Positions 13,501 through 26,143 of a stretch of 64,000 nucleotides of DNA are shown in pieces. The stretch covers positions 248,001 to 312,000 of the forward strand of contig NC_084672.1 of the NCBI RefSeq assembly GCF_028389875.1, in the 5' to 3' direction. The DNA comes from Rhea pennata. Taxonomy: Eukaryota; Chordata; Aves; Rheiformes; Rheidae. How positions within the stretch are numbered: the first letter of the stretch is position 1; every line of letters starts with the position of its first letter. The position numbers and the translations under genes were made by a program. Under the pieces are notes generated by a model. It had not been told where the DNA came from. It saw nothing but the letters and a program-made list of their open reading frames with translations, and did not search any database.

Positions 13501-15364
13501 TGTCCAGAAGCTGTGTTGTACCACAGCATGGAGGGCTGTCATTTGCTAATTCTGTTCTTCATGTATTTTAGTAGTGTCTGGAGAGAGGTCCTTTTGATTC
13601 TTTCCAGTGAATAGATCAAGACTGTGGAGACTTAGTGGTGTTTTTCACAATATGCTTTAAGTACAAATAAATTGTGATAAAAATGCATAGTACCATAACT
13701 GGCAAGTCTGGGTCACTTGTTTCCTCTAACTTCAATATTTAATTAAGAGATATTGCCTTAATTTTTCACTTGCTGTAACTGGCCTTTTATTTCACTAAGA
13801 TCCCAACCAGCTCACCTCTACCATTCTGTTAAGTTCCAGTGCAGAGTTCCTAAATAATTAAGGAGGAAGCTAGAAGAAAAAGGCCATTAGTATCTCCATT
13901 TTGAATGCTGCCTGGGGAATGTCAGTATGTCATAAGGCACACAGGGTACTAATATCTTGGTGGAAAAGTGGGCAAGAAGCCAGTGATTTACTTTTTGTTT
14001 GGCTAGATTTTTGTTCCAAAAAGACGCTTAAATTGGCATAAGAGGGGTGAGTTGTAGTACTTGAACAGAAATGCAAATACTGCTCAGGCCTTGTAAGAAA
14101 TAAATTGCTTCAAACAAATACAATTCCTTTCCTTAGTGGGAAAACACTGGGCAGAATGGTTCTCTGTGGCTTTGATCTATACAGAATCTTTTTGAAGAAC
14201 CAGCTTGCAGGGTAGTAAGTATGAGCACAGTACATATTTTGGCCCAATTCCCAACTGTTAGATTTGCTTTACTTGGGAGTTTTAATTGTTACAGGGTTTC
14301 TCTCGTGCTGTTGGCCCATATTGAAAAACAAAGGGGATTATCAATGAAATGGGATGCTTGCGGGGTATGAAAAAGTTCCATGCCTGCATGGCTCTGAGGG
14401 AGCTGAACAAATGAGAGGATCTGAGATAAAACTGTTCTTGGTTTTAGAGGACTTCTTCTAGTCCTTTTTATTCTTGCAAGTCAGTCCTTTTTGTTCTCCC
14501 AAGTCAGTAAGTCCAGCTAGACTGGATAGTGTAAAGAAGTGGGGTCTCCTGTTAGGACATGAGACTTCAGTGAGCTCAGAGCAAAGCAGATGAGCAGGCT
14601 GACTGGTGAGAAGTAGTGGCTGAGGTGAATTGTCACTAATATTGAAAGAAGACAATATCTCTACTCTGGTAGGAACAACAGTTCAGCTCTTCCCAAATGC
14701 CTGTCTTTTCAATGCTGAACAGACAAGGCCTGCATTTACTAGCAGAAGGGACAGGTGGCCTTGAAGCTATGCACTTTTAAATATCTTCCTACATCCCATT
14801 CACTGTTACTGTACTTCACACTGTAAATCAAATCCCAGGAATCCAGACCATGCAGAGAAGTTGTCAAGTGGCAATTAAATCCAGGACTGCAAAGTCAAAA
14901 TACATCAGCAAAGAAAGATATTGGCAGAGGACAGCTGCTTTTTTTCTAAGGGCTGACAGAATACAGCCATTCTATGCTTTCCCACCCCTGCCCCACACCA
15001 TCCACAGCTGGTTTAATAGCCATATCTTAAATGTGGATGACATTCAGCAGGTTATCTCCAAAATAAACAGGTGGGAGAGCAGAAAAGCTTGCAGGAATGA
15101 GACTATCAACAGTAGGGAGTGGGAAGCAGGTTTGAGGAGTCTAAACAGATGCTAGAAATCAGATGTATCAATATTAGGCTATAAAAAGCTCTGAAAAGGC
15201 TCTTGCCAGAAATTTGGCATCTAAATCACCAAACAGGAGGAAATCTCAGAATGATTCTTTATTTGTGACAGTCATCCCCTCCCTGATACAAATAAGTTTT
15301 CTTCACCTAAGACAGCCTGTTTAAATTTGAGATCAGCTGTAGCATTTCATAATGTATCAGTTGT

Positions 15365-15365
<1 letters not shown>

Positions 15366-15397
<32 letters not shown>
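15366..15397. repeat. A(32) homopolymer
   Basis: Thirty-two uninterrupted A residues. No retroposed gene copy or target-site duplication could be recognised around it, so it is listed as a simple homopolymer only. Confidence 0.95.
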
Positions 15398-15400
<3 letters not shown>

Positions 15401-15899
15401 GAGAGGGAAACAGGACAGATCATGAGCTGTTCTTCCAAGTCAGTCAGGATCAGTATTAGCCAAATACTTCACAACTGGGAGAAATACACATTTTTTTCTG
15501 AAGCTCTGCTATATTCTTGTTGTAAGAACATGTATCCAGTGATGCATATTCTTGTTAAAAGTAAGAAATCAAAAATTAACCAGCTCTGCTACTTACAGGA
15601 GTCTTTGGCCCTGAAATCTGGAACAAAACATCTGCTTCAGTGGTGACAGGAACATTTTTGTGGGATTCTCTGTTCATGGACTAGCAGCAAATGACAGCTG
15701 AAATTATACTGAAAAGGAAAACAGGATAAATTAGTTTGATTTCCAAAGGGACCATCTCTGAATCTGTCAAGGGTTGGTGGAGTGAAGGCAGCAGATAAAA
15801 GGGTGTCATAAGGTGTGTTTAAGTTTCTTTTGGTGGATTTAGCTGGAGACATTTAAGAACTTTCAGCTCCAACTCCACACAGCTGGAGATATGCTCCTG

Positions 15900-16344
15900 T
15901 GCAGAGTTGTATTGATTAAGATGATTAAGGCATCTCTCATATGAGGAAAGGCTGAGAGAGCTAGGACTCTTCAGCCTGGAGAAGACTGAGGGGGGGATGG
16001 GGAATCTTATCAATGCATTTAAATATCTGAAGGGAGGGTGAAAAGAAGATTGAGTCAGACTCTTTTCAGTGGTGTCCAGTGACAATACAGGACACAACTG
16101 GGCACAAACTGAAACACAGGAAGTTCCGTCTGAACAGAGGGAAAAAGTTTTTTACTGTGATGGTGACTGAGCACTGGAACAGGTTGCCCAGAGAGATTGT
16201 CAGTCTCCATCCTTGGAGATAGGCAAAAGCTGTCTGGACAGGGTTCTAGACAACCTGCTCCAGTGCAGGTGACCCTACTTGAGCATAGGGGTTGGACTAG
16301 ATGGTCTCCAGAGGTACCTTCCAACCTCAACCATTCTGTGGTTC
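15900..16344 (+). mobile_element. avian CR1 LINE 3' fragment, sense
   Basis: The sequence contains the CR1 landmarks in order: 'CATCTCTCATATGAGGAAAG' (about 15931), 'CTCTTCAGCCTGGAGAAGAC' (about 15967), 'GGAACAGGTTGCCCAGAGAG' (about 16177), 'GGTTGGACTAGATGG' (about 16290) and the terminal 'CCATTCTGTGGTTC'. That is the 3' UTR-proximal portion of a bird CR1, truncated at its 5' end as is typical. It has no functional frame. Confidence 0.93.
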
Positions 16345-19300
16345 AGTATTTTTGATTCATGTGAATGCCCTGAGACTATTTCATGGCAAAGGATTCAGGG
16401 CTAGCTTGGGTAAGCAGAGCCATTGAAGGGAATGGAATATCTCCTGACTGATTCTGCACTTGACAGACTAGAAGAGAGGACTTCAGAGGACTTTAGTTCA
16501 GTGGTGCCACAATTTTAGCTATGTAACTCACTATCCTAATATGAAAAATTATCATGCACTATTCTGAAACTTTTAGTAAAGACCAGCACATACAATAACA
16601 CCTCACTTCTCAAACACCACTGGATTCCCCTTCCTGTCTAGGTGCAGTTAAAAATTCCTTCATTTCATATCCTGCATGGTTTCCTCTGTGTCACTTTTGG
16701 TGCTCACTTGCATGCTCCCTTCTATTGCTCCACGATACCATCACATATCTTTACCCTAGCCTTTCTTCGGAGGGAGAGAGTACTCTTTTACAGTGTCTTA
16801 CTTGTCAATGTTCAACTGATTTTAATATTTCTACTAAAAACATGTTTTCCCTTTGCTAGTACTCAGTGATTTTCTTTTCTTTTAGATGAGAGAAAATCAC
16901 TAAAAAAATCCTTAAAGAGATAAACCTTTAAATTTATCTATAGATAAATAAAATAGATACTTATTTATCTATTTCTGCAGAGTGTTTGAAAGTATATTTG
17001 AAAGCTTTATTATAGACATTCTCAGACAATGAGAAGCAGAGTAGTTGCTGGTGTACCACAGAACATTGCCTAGTGCCAGTTCCTCATTACTCCCACCTGA
17101 TGAATTACATTAAAAGATAAAACTACAGCACATTTCTAATATTGTTTTTATATAAGCAGTTGCTTATAAGCATTGCATGCTGTGAAAGGAAGTCATGGGA
17201 GTGACTCCGAGACAGTCCCTTTTGGCTGTGATAACCCAGTAAGTGATTCTGATGTGCCCTATGCTCTGCTTATCTCTAGAAGAGGAATAAAGAGCTGAAG
17301 TTGCCTAGAACTCCACATCTTTTTAGGCACCTGAATCTAACAGTAGAGCACCAGTTAGCACTGCAACCTCCTGCCTAGCACTGAAAGCATCTCTTAGTTT
17401 GCTAAGCAATTAGCACCAACCACTAGCTGCAATCTTCAGCTGGATAATTTTCCATGTATTTCCTGATAGGCTCATCTCATCTGGCCCAGCACTACTGTTC
17501 AAAAGATAATGATCAGGGAGTGGGAAATATCCCTTTGTTTTGGTAAACACAATGTCCAATGTCTAGTTATAGATCTTGCTGGAGTTCCTATCTGAGCTGA
17601 AACTGGTGTATAGATTTAGGACTGCACCAAAGAAAAGAGGCCCCCTCTAACCATAGAGCATTGTCAATCTAAGGGTGTTCTTTGTGTCCCCTGCTGAGAT
17701 AGTTGTGGCTTACATAATTAGTTAATTATTCCTCAGAGCTGTTGAGTGAGGGAGCAAAGAGAGTCACTGTATAGTATGGTGTTAGGGACACAGATGTGTG
17801 AAGATCCAGTTCACATCTCTATGCTAGTGAGTATTTTAATTATGTTTACAAAACAGACTAACTTCAGCCAGAGGGAGTGAGAGCAACCCTGCTCCATCTC
17901 TGGCAGACAGGGAATCAGAGGTCATCAGTCTCCCAAGGAATACGCCAGTGAGCAGGCCACTGTGCCATCTTCTTCTGGGTCCTCTATCTTCCTCTGAGAA
18001 AATAATGACTGAATATAGACCTCCAGGCCTCCAGCTTTTCACCCAGACTACAAGAGAGGAGTCATAACTGATAATGGCTTGTCTTAGGACTGTTAAGTGA
18101 TGATGTGGTGAAGTGATGACCATAGTATGAGGGCCCAGCTTTCCCCCCTTTTTCTTGGTGCTCTTTTTTGTTGTTGTTGTTTCTTTGTTTGTTGTCTTTC
18201 TGGCTGCCTTAGCAGTTGCTCAGCTTGTTGATATCTGTTGATTCCCCTTTAAGGGGGTTGGTCTCCACACTAGGGAACTGGGCACCTAATCAGAGCCATG
18301 AGATCTGTGAGGTAGCAGGCACCTGTAAGTCCTCTGCTGCCAGCAGCCAAGCCTGATGCATCACAGGATAGCTGCACAGACATTATATTCTTCTGATTTC
18401 CTTAATAATTCTTTAAGGAATGATCAGGGCTGGGATGTAAACAGCATGTTGATCATAGTCACAGATGATAATAAAATGTAAAATGTTTTGGACAGTCAAG
18501 AGGAGTGAAAAGATATAATTCCAAGAGCCCAGAGAGCAAGGTAGTCATGGCAGGAAAGAACAAAGATAGATTCAAACTGAGAAAGTGCAGTGACACTATC
18601 ATATTTTTTTTCAATCAAAACATATGATGAATGCAGTACAGCCATTTCTGTTTGAAAAATGAGAAGAATTGGAGCCTGACATTTTGTATGCCTAAATATA
18701 GACAGTATCCTGAATATTTTCAAAGTTTTTAGGGGAAAGAAAGAAAAGTAAAAGTAACTGATAAATCACTACAAGTTTAAGAAAAAAAAATGTAATTGAT
18801 TTTATCAATAATTTTAGCTAATATTTCATTCTAACAAATATATTCTGTTGAAATTTAAGAAAAAAATATTTTGCTTTGAAACTAAAGAGTGATGTTTTTA
18901 AAACAGTAAAAGGGCTGATTTACCATTGCAGCCAATATAAGCATTACATCAGTTTTGTAATCTAGCTTAGACTCTGTGGAAACTCGTAAGGACTGTGGGC
19001 CATCTTTCTTTAGAGTCTGGGGAATTGGCTAAGCTCCTTTCTTTGTGTTTGGATGATTCAGTTTGGAAGTGGGATATAACTCAGAATATGAAGGTTAGCT
19101 GTCTACTGTGTGGCTGAGTTCCCAGAAACACATTACAGTCTGTTTCCTCTAGCCACGGTAGAGGCTGATGCTAGCACTCTCCAGACTCTCATTTGTCCTC
19201 TAAAGTTCAATCCAGAGTGAGATATTGTTTTTTGCTTTCCATGCTGTGTCTGTGGCAGTGTCAGGGTTACTGCTGCTTGCACTGGATCAGGACTCATCAC

Positions 19301-21069
19301 ACAGATGCTCTGCTTACAGCAGCTGACTCCCTCTGCCAAAAAAAGAGAAATGACAGTTTTGTTTAAAATAGAATTGTCTGTCCAGAATTTCCTTTCTGGA
19401 ACCCATCATGTATGCCCACACACTGCACAGAATCTCTTCTGCCCAATCCTCCAGGGAACAATTTCCTGTTAAATTTAATGAAGTTATTCCTCTTGGATGC
19501 TTTGTATACACAGAGAACAAGTTAGCCTTGTGCAAACTTTCCCCATGCTTCTCTGCCAGCACATCTCAGTTTATACTGCCAATGCTTTAGTAGCCCACAG
19601 ATCCACCCTCCTTCTCTCAGCTATTAAAGCATCTCACAAAGGTTGATATAGCCCCTCACCCTTTATGACAGGTCAGTGTCCAAGTACAGGGAAGCTAAAA
19701 AGGCTTTCCTGAGGTGCACAGCAAGTCTGTAAATGAGGAGGAACTGAACTGTGAATCCTCAGTTCCTAGGTTGTGTACTGGCTGCCAAAGCAATCTTTGT
19801 CTTTATTTTTCAATTCCTGAGCCCTTCTGACTAATATGCAGTGGCTCTAAATCTCTTATCAGCCAGAGCTGGTCCTACTAGCTACGTGCTGTTCAGTTTG
19901 CGTTCTGGAGAGCAGCAGCTTCAGCAGCTCTGTGCCCTTCTGGTGCTGGGTTTAGCACTTAGCATGCTGCTTCCAACAACAGCATACTCCTCTCATTGCT
20001 AAACAGCACAGGGCTTCCTTGGATTTGCAAAGGGTTGGGTCCATATTGTGGTAAGAGATAGGAAAGTGTATTTGCACATAGGGATAAGAGGCAGGGCCTT
20101 GCTCAGCATTCTGGGCAAGACCTTTCTTCTGGCCTTTATAACCTCTCTCCTAAGGAGCTGTAGCTTGGTGCACTCATTACAGTGCTAGCGTGTTTGTGAA
20201 TGAATGCGTTGTTTTTTCTGCTCTGAGTGGACCCTGTTTGGGGCTGGAGCCTTTTCACCCATTGGCACTGAAGGAGCTGCAGTTGGGGATTTCACAGCTT
20301 CTGAATGAAAGAATCACTTACCATCTCAGCATTATGATGTAATTTCAGAACGAAGGAAATGGCAGCTTTTCAGATTGCACTAGCTCATGCTTATTAGGCA
20401 AATATATGCACTCTGAGCACCCTTATGCACATGTTGACCATCTTCAAAGGTGGACTTTTTTCAATAGAGCATCAGGAAGTCCATTTAATGCAAGGCTCAA
20501 CTCTTCAACAAAGTTTAGAAAAAAGGAACTGAGGTTTAGAGAGATCTAGGAGCTTCCTGTAAGTTGAGTCTTTTCAGAAGTGGTAGTCTGAAGAGAGGTG
20601 TTCATAATATCAGATAAGATACCAGGAAAGAAGGAGGAATCAGTTTTCAAATACTATGGCTTTTGTGCCTTGGTCACATGTTCAGCATGTGAACTTTTGA
20701 TATTTTGTATCAATGTTCTATTGGTGTTTGCTTAACAGGTAGAACTTGGCCTAATAAACCCAAATAATCTTAGAGACACAGGAAGCAAAGGGTATGGGAA
20801 GGAGAGAGGAGGTAATGAGGACAAATAAATGCTCCCTGTATGGAGAGAAGCTTGGTTTCCATATGGTCAAGTGAAGAGTCTGCATCCTCCTTATGGCAAA
20901 GTCCTGATATCTCTGCAGCCTAGATTACCTTATGCCTCCATTTCTCTGAGTTACTGCAAGCCTAAAACTGCCAGAAAAATCAGATATTTGCAACATATAA
21001 ATACAATTCTTTTAACTGCAATTAGCAATTGAATCCAAAGACCAGGGAAAGCTTGTTTGAAATAAGATG
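16345..21069. other. non-coding stretch
   Basis: No exon, RNA gene or clear mobile element was recognised. It includes a 16-bp perfect AT-rich palindrome at 16933-16948 and a T/G-rich low-complexity patch near 18160-18195. It is interpreted as intron or flank. Confidence 0.55.
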
Positions 21070-21230
21070 CAATAGAACAAGACCCAGGTCAAGGGAGGTG
21101 ATCCTTCCCCTCTACTCAGCCCTGGTGAGGCCATGCTTGGAGTACTGTGTCCAGGTCTGGGTTTCCCAGTACAAGAGAGACAGAGAGCTACTGGGACGAG
21201 TCCAGCAAAGCGCTGCTGAAGTGATTGTAC
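21070..21230 (+). mobile_element. CR1 LINE internal fragment, sense
   Basis: The segment contains 'TTCCCCTCTACTCAGCCCTG', 'GAGTACTGTGTCCAGGTCTG', 'CCAGTACAAGAGAGACAGAG' and 'GAGTCCAGCAAAGCG', in the order found in the middle of avian CR1. It lacks the 3' terminus. It faces an antisense CR1 fragment about 100 bp to the right that covers an overlapping part of the element. Confidence 0.88.
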
Positions 21231-21334
21231 AGCTTGTACCTGTTGTTTCTTGTACTAACCCTGTGTACTTCTGAGAAGACTATGGCACTCTTTTCTGTAT
21301 ACACTCCAATTAGGTTGTTGAAGACAGAAGTAAT

Positions 21335-21454
21335 ATTCCCTCCTCTGCCAACTGAACACATGCATTTCTCTTAGCCTTTCCACATACGTCATGTGCTCCA
21401 GCCCTTCTCATCATCTCTGTGGCCTCTGCTGGACTCGCTGCAGCATGTTCCTGC

Positions 21455-21488
<34 letters not shown>

Positions 21489-21525
21489 CACTTGGGAGGC
21501 CAAAGCATGTCCCGTGTAACACATC
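21335..21525 (-). mobile_element. CR1 LINE internal fragment, antisense, interrupted by T(32)
   Basis: On the + strand it reads 'CATGTGCTCCAGCCCTTCTC' and 'CTCTGCTGGACTCGCTGCAG'. It is interrupted by a 32-base T run (21457-21488) and then resumes with 'CTTGGGAGGCCAAAGCATGT'. These are the complements of the CR1 region around the 'GAGTCCAGC' motif. The homopolymer lies where the consensus has an A-rich stretch, so replication-slippage expansion is the simplest explanation. Confidence 0.75.
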
Positions 21526-22479
21526 ACTGAAATGAAAGCACAGTGCTGGGCAAAAACTGATAAACTGTCTGCTGATGAATTCAGGCTAGAAACAGGAGCA
21601 AGCTATGAACTGAGAAGCAGCATTACAAAATTATAGGAGCATGCAAGGCAATATAGCCAAGAGCACGGATAACAGAGGGAAATTTCTCATCTTCCTTTCA
21701 GAATTAACTTCTCTTTCTCACTTTCACCTAGAGTGGTGTCATGTGGTTCAGTGCCATAGTTAAGACAAAAATAAGGCGAGTCTGGTTATATATGCTCATT
21801 AAAATTTGTGCACCAGTCAGAGCATCATTACGAACTTTGGCATAGTCTCCCTAGAAAGGTGGATTTTTATTGCTCTGGCCTAGGTGATCATATTTTATGA
21901 AAATGAGGCCCTGGGTCCCACTGCCATGTCTCTGGTTTCAGCACAATGAGTTCTAACTGTAGCTGTTCCAGTTCTGACCAACAAAATAGGACCTCTGAAG
22001 TCTGATGGTCTGAAAGATCAAAGCAGATGACAAGCTACAGCTTTTGCAGCTGTTCTTGCCAGCTTCAGATCAGATGAGATTTTATTACTCGACTATGTTT
22101 TTTAGGCACCACTCAAATAGAGTGGCAAAACCCACAATATACAAGGATCTATATTGACAGCATGATCTCTTTTCTGCCTCCAGTACTATCTCCCTGCTTC
22201 CAGGATCGTCTTGTTCTTGGGCATCCTGTTTGTCACATAATGCCCCTAGTTTTAGTTTGCATTGGCCTTCCTGCATAGTCATTTTGCTTTATTGCTAATC
22301 ACCAAAACTACAATATCTGGTCCTTGACTGCCTTGCCCTCTATCTCTTTTCATAAATAGACAGCTCTGGGGAATTAATTCACACCAGCTCAAAAATTTCT
22401 ATGGCTTTGCTCCTCACTTGCTTTTCTCCACCAAAAACAAAGTAGTTCTAGAGCTGGTGGGCAACATAAGCTATACTTA
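21526..22479. other. non-coding stretch
   Basis: Ordinary AT-rich sequence between two CR1 copies. No exon or RNA gene was recognised. Confidence 0.55.
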
Positions 22480-22816
22480 GAATCACAGAAGCACAGAATT
22501 GGTAAGGTTGGAAGGGACCTCTGGAGATCATCTAGTCCAACCCTCCCTGTTCAAGCAAGGTCACCTAGAGCATGCTAGACAGGATTGCATCCAGACAGGT
22601 TTTTAATATCTCTAGAGAAGGAGACTCCACAACCTCTCTGGGCAACCTGTTCCAGTGCTCTGTCATTCTCACAGGAAAGAAATTCCTCTTCGTATTCAGG
22701 CAGAACTTCCTGTGTCTCAGTTTGTGCCTGTTGTGTCTAGTCCTGTCGCATGGGACTATTGAAAAGAGTTTAGCCCCATCCCCTTGTTACCCTTCCTTCA
22801 GATACTTCAGAGATTG
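22480..22816 (-). mobile_element. avian CR1 LINE 3' fragment, antisense
   Basis: It starts with the complement of the CR1 terminus ('AATCACAGAAGCACAGAATT'), then 'GGTTGGAAGGGACCTCTGGA', 'TCATCTAGTCCAACCCTCC', 'GGGCAACCTGTTCCAGTGCT' and 'CTTCCTGTGTCTCAG'. It is 5'-truncated. It is the least diverged CR1 copy in the window and is opposite in orientation to the copy at 15900-16344. Confidence 0.94.
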
Positions 22817-23496
22817 ATAAGATACATATTCTTTCCTTTGCCCCAAAAACAAAAGTTAAGACTTCTCTACCTTCCACACTCATAGCCCATGAGTGCAGCC
22901 TGCACAGCCTGAAATGCTGCCTTAGTAACAGCTAGAGAAGTTGTCCATCACTTCACCTCTGGGACATTATTGTGTAATGCCCCCATGCTCAGTTGCTGCT
23001 TGCTTTCATCAAAGAGGTGGCTGTCCTGTAGAAAGAGAGTTTTGTGTGTGTCCTCCATGATCCTTCAGGATGAAGGTGATACTACTTCTGACAATGGTAA
23101 GTAATGTGATCTTTGTAGAGAAGGCAAATGCCTCTCTCTCTCCTGAATCTTCATGAATGAGATGCATTTATATGCAAATCTTTACATGTGATATGCAGCA
23201 CTATGTATGGGTAAAAAGCAATGAATGCCATGAATCAAAAACTAGCTAAGAGGCAGAAAATAAATTAGACATACGTCTTTAAGTTTGCATACGTTCAGAG
23301 GTGGAAGAATGAGGACTTTAGGATTACCTGCTAAATATGAAGTTGATCAATACAGTAATGCCCAGGAAAGGGTTAGAATTAACATGGAGGTGGTTAGATT
23401 TGTAGATGTCTAAGTTACTTATGTCTAGAAATGACTATGAGGAATTTATGCAACTAAATTGAACAGTCATGATGAAGTCAAATTTAATTCATTGTC

Positions 23497-23517
23497 AAAA
23501 AAAAAAAAAAAAAAAAA
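23497..23517. repeat. A(21) homopolymer
   Basis: Twenty-one A residues lie just left of a probable ancient CR1 remnant. It is a simple homopolymer with no retrogene beside it. Confidence 0.93.
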
Positions 23518-23529
23518 GTAAAATCAAGC

Positions 23530-24070
23530 ATACTGGAAAATATCTTCCAGACTCCTTATAAGAGTTCAACTAATTGTATCATGGCAGGATGAAATTTGGA
23601 TGTCACTGTAGACCACCAGCTGTAGATCTTTATTTGGTGCAGAGCTAGTGTCAATTCATGTTATGATGCGTAAAGAATAGGATAGTGAGTAATATAGAAA
23701 ATATAAGAATGTCACCCTATGAATCTTCTGTCTCTGTCTTGCCTTGTATACTTACGCTCTTACTCATCCTAAGGGCTACAGTGGAAAGAGAGATTCAGAT
23801 ATTGATGACAGTGGTGATGAGGGACTAGAGAAACTGTCCTCTTAAGGAAAAGACTGAAAAGACTGGGGTTTTTCTGCTTTGACAGAGATGTGATAGCTAG
23901 GAGCATTCTTGGGAGTGCATAGGCATCATGATAACTGCATTAACCAGAATGTACCTGAAAACACAAAGTGAAGATTTGTATAAAATGAGGATTTCAACAC
24001 TAATGAAATTTACTCCCACAATAAATGAGGGAGAAGAGGTTTCATTTAATGCATGCAGCTTGTAAGCAGA
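23530..24070 (+). mobile_element. possible ancient CR1 remnant, sense
   Basis: Degenerate sequence in the order of old CR1 elements: a 'GATGAGGGACTAGAGAAACTG' type segment (about 23817), 'AAGACTGAAAAGACTGGGG' (about 23851) and 'AAAATGAGGATTTCAACACT' (about 23983). Similarity is judged by eye against remembered CR1 consensus, and the edges are uncertain. Confidence 0.4.
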
Positions 24071-26096
24071 GTTGAAGTCGACTGTCCAGGGCCAGGGATA
24101 TATGTTCAGAATGCATCTGGAGATCTATAGCCAGAAAGCTTTGTTTAGATCCATGTTCTAAGCAATTCAAGACTGCAGTTTATGTGGGCCTGAGAAGGCT
24201 ATTCCTTGTACTGTAATTTTAATTGAGGGATTTTTCCATTCTCAGTGAGACTATTCAGACATGCCTTTCACCATGCTAGGGGTCTAGTAAGGACATACAT
24301 CTGATAACAGTCCAGACAGTGAGCTTTCAATCGCTTTGTCTGTATTGTTGTTCGCACCATTAATTATTTCTGTTGCATATAATTTTTGTTAGCAGGTGGG
24401 AAAGACACTCTAGTCTGTGTCTTTAAGTCCTTTGTGCAGCTGCTTCTGCAGGCCTGTATAGAGGGAGCAAGCAGTAAGAGGGCTCCTTAAGACTGTTGAA
24501 CACTTGAATTCAAAGAGATTTGGAAATAACTGGCATTCCCTTAGCTGCCATGACTACAGCCACTTGACCGTAGGTCTGAAAGGAATTTATGAAGAAAGGC
24601 TGTGGGATATAATGCATATTCTGCTGTGCCAGGCTGAGCTCCTAGTGTTGTGGCTTAATACAGGTTTGCTACCTTCCTGGCCTGTTCTTTTGCTGTTGGC
24701 TCATACTGGCCTTGGTCTGCCATGGTCCTGTCCCCGAGCATCCAGAGCACAGCTTCCTGTATGAACTAGCTTCTCATTCGACTGGTGATACCAGTAGGGG
24801 AGAGGATTTCCTTTGGCCAGCCTGATTTTCAAAGTTGTCAGTTTCAAATTTCTGCATGTGTGGATACTGAGACACAAGGAGATACTTTTTCCTGAATTTT
24901 CCTGAATTTCCTGAGGAATGAAAACCCTCTCATGGTTTAATGAAATCTCCATATAAGGAGAACAGCATATATGCCTTTCCCCTATTGGCCTTTCTCACTG
25001 AGAGATGATAGAAAGGTTTTGCAGAAAACTGGACAGAGTGATTCTGCCTGGCTTGCTATTCTGGATTCTGATAGCATTTCAAGCAGTTGCTGCTTTTCCT
25101 GAGCCTGGACCCATACAACACCTTTGTGTCTTCACTTCAATGTAGTTACTAGATTATTAAGAGACAGCTTTTTATTTCTTTGTATTTGTGGAATGGGAAA
25201 GAGTCTCTTCTTTCCACATGAATGTAGTCAACCACAGAAATGGCTTTTCCCTTTCCCAGTCATCTGAGAACTTTGGTTTGGCTGGATGGATGTGGAGAGA
25301 TCCTGTCCTTCATCTTTGCCTATCAGATGCCTGGGCACAGGTTTGAGATTTCTTGTCATTGAGTGCAAATCTCATTAACAATATGTGTTCACCCCTCACT
25401 CAGGGTCCACTCACAGTGAGTCATGGTCCACTGGGCTTGTGAAGGCTCCTCCTCAGTCTCTGTTGCCTACTTATCTTTGCATCTTCATGAAAGTATAGCA
25501 AGAAGCTGTCAAAGAACCTTGAGAGATCACTATAGCTTCATTTGTATGCCAAATGGCAGATCAGATCAGCCCAGATCACTCCTGCTAGTGTTTGTCTAGC
25601 CTGCTGTGAGGCCTACAGTGACTGCAAAGCCCACCTTGGTAAGCAGCTGGTCCCAGTGCTTTGCATTAACACAATTTTGCTAATATCGAACTTACATCTT
25701 CCTTGCTGCATTTTAATCTGATTCTTTTTGTTCTTTTCATTGCTGGCACTGAGAACAAATAGTTCTTTTCCTTAGAATACTGCTTTACAACCATTTTGCT
25801 TCTACTTAAAGCCGATCCATCTAAAAGTCTCAAGTTTGCTTGTGAGTGCCATGTAGGCCAAAGTCAGGAGCCTGACTGATGTAAAAACGTAACGTCTACT
25901 CCTTTCCCATCTGCATTATCTACTGTTGTCTTATTAAGAACTCCTCTGCTTGTAACCATTGCCATCTGTGAAGAGTTTCAAAACTACATAATTAATGGCA
26001 AATTCTTATGCAGCACAGTGTAAGGAGAAAGTCATTCTCAAAAGTCAAATTCTTGCCTATGGTATCTGTGGAATTTTATTTAAACCCTCCTATTGT

Positions 26097-26098
<2 letters not shown>

Positions 26099-26128
<30 letters not shown>

Positions 26129-26143
26129 TTTTTTTTTTTTTTT
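26099..26143. repeat. (CTT)n followed by T-run
   Basis: Seven or so CTT units run into about 24 T residues. This low-complexity pyrimidine tract generates three overlapping artefactual phenylalanine/serine-rich frames. Confidence 0.93.

Larger units (their letters stand above)
5711..15899. other. non-coding stretch with possible 5' regulatory or exon elements
   Basis: About 10 kb without a recognisable coding exon. Two places stand out weakly. Around 8520-8720 there is a moderately GC-rich block ending in a donor-like GTATGT. Around 10240-10620 there is a purine-rich block leading into a GC/CA dinucleotide tract. Either could be a 5' non-coding exon or promoter of MAP1A, but the sequence alone does not show it. 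The rest looks like ordinary AT-rich intron or flank. The longest open frames here (for example 10239-10820 on the - strand) run through simple repeats and match no family known to me. Confidence 0.5.

Noticed and set aside
23072-23098. CTTCAG ... AATG|GTAAGT segment as a MAP1A upstream exon
   Set aside because: Phase would fit, but the acidic peptide does not resemble the expected MAP1 N-terminus. The segment is only 28 bp with a weak acceptor.
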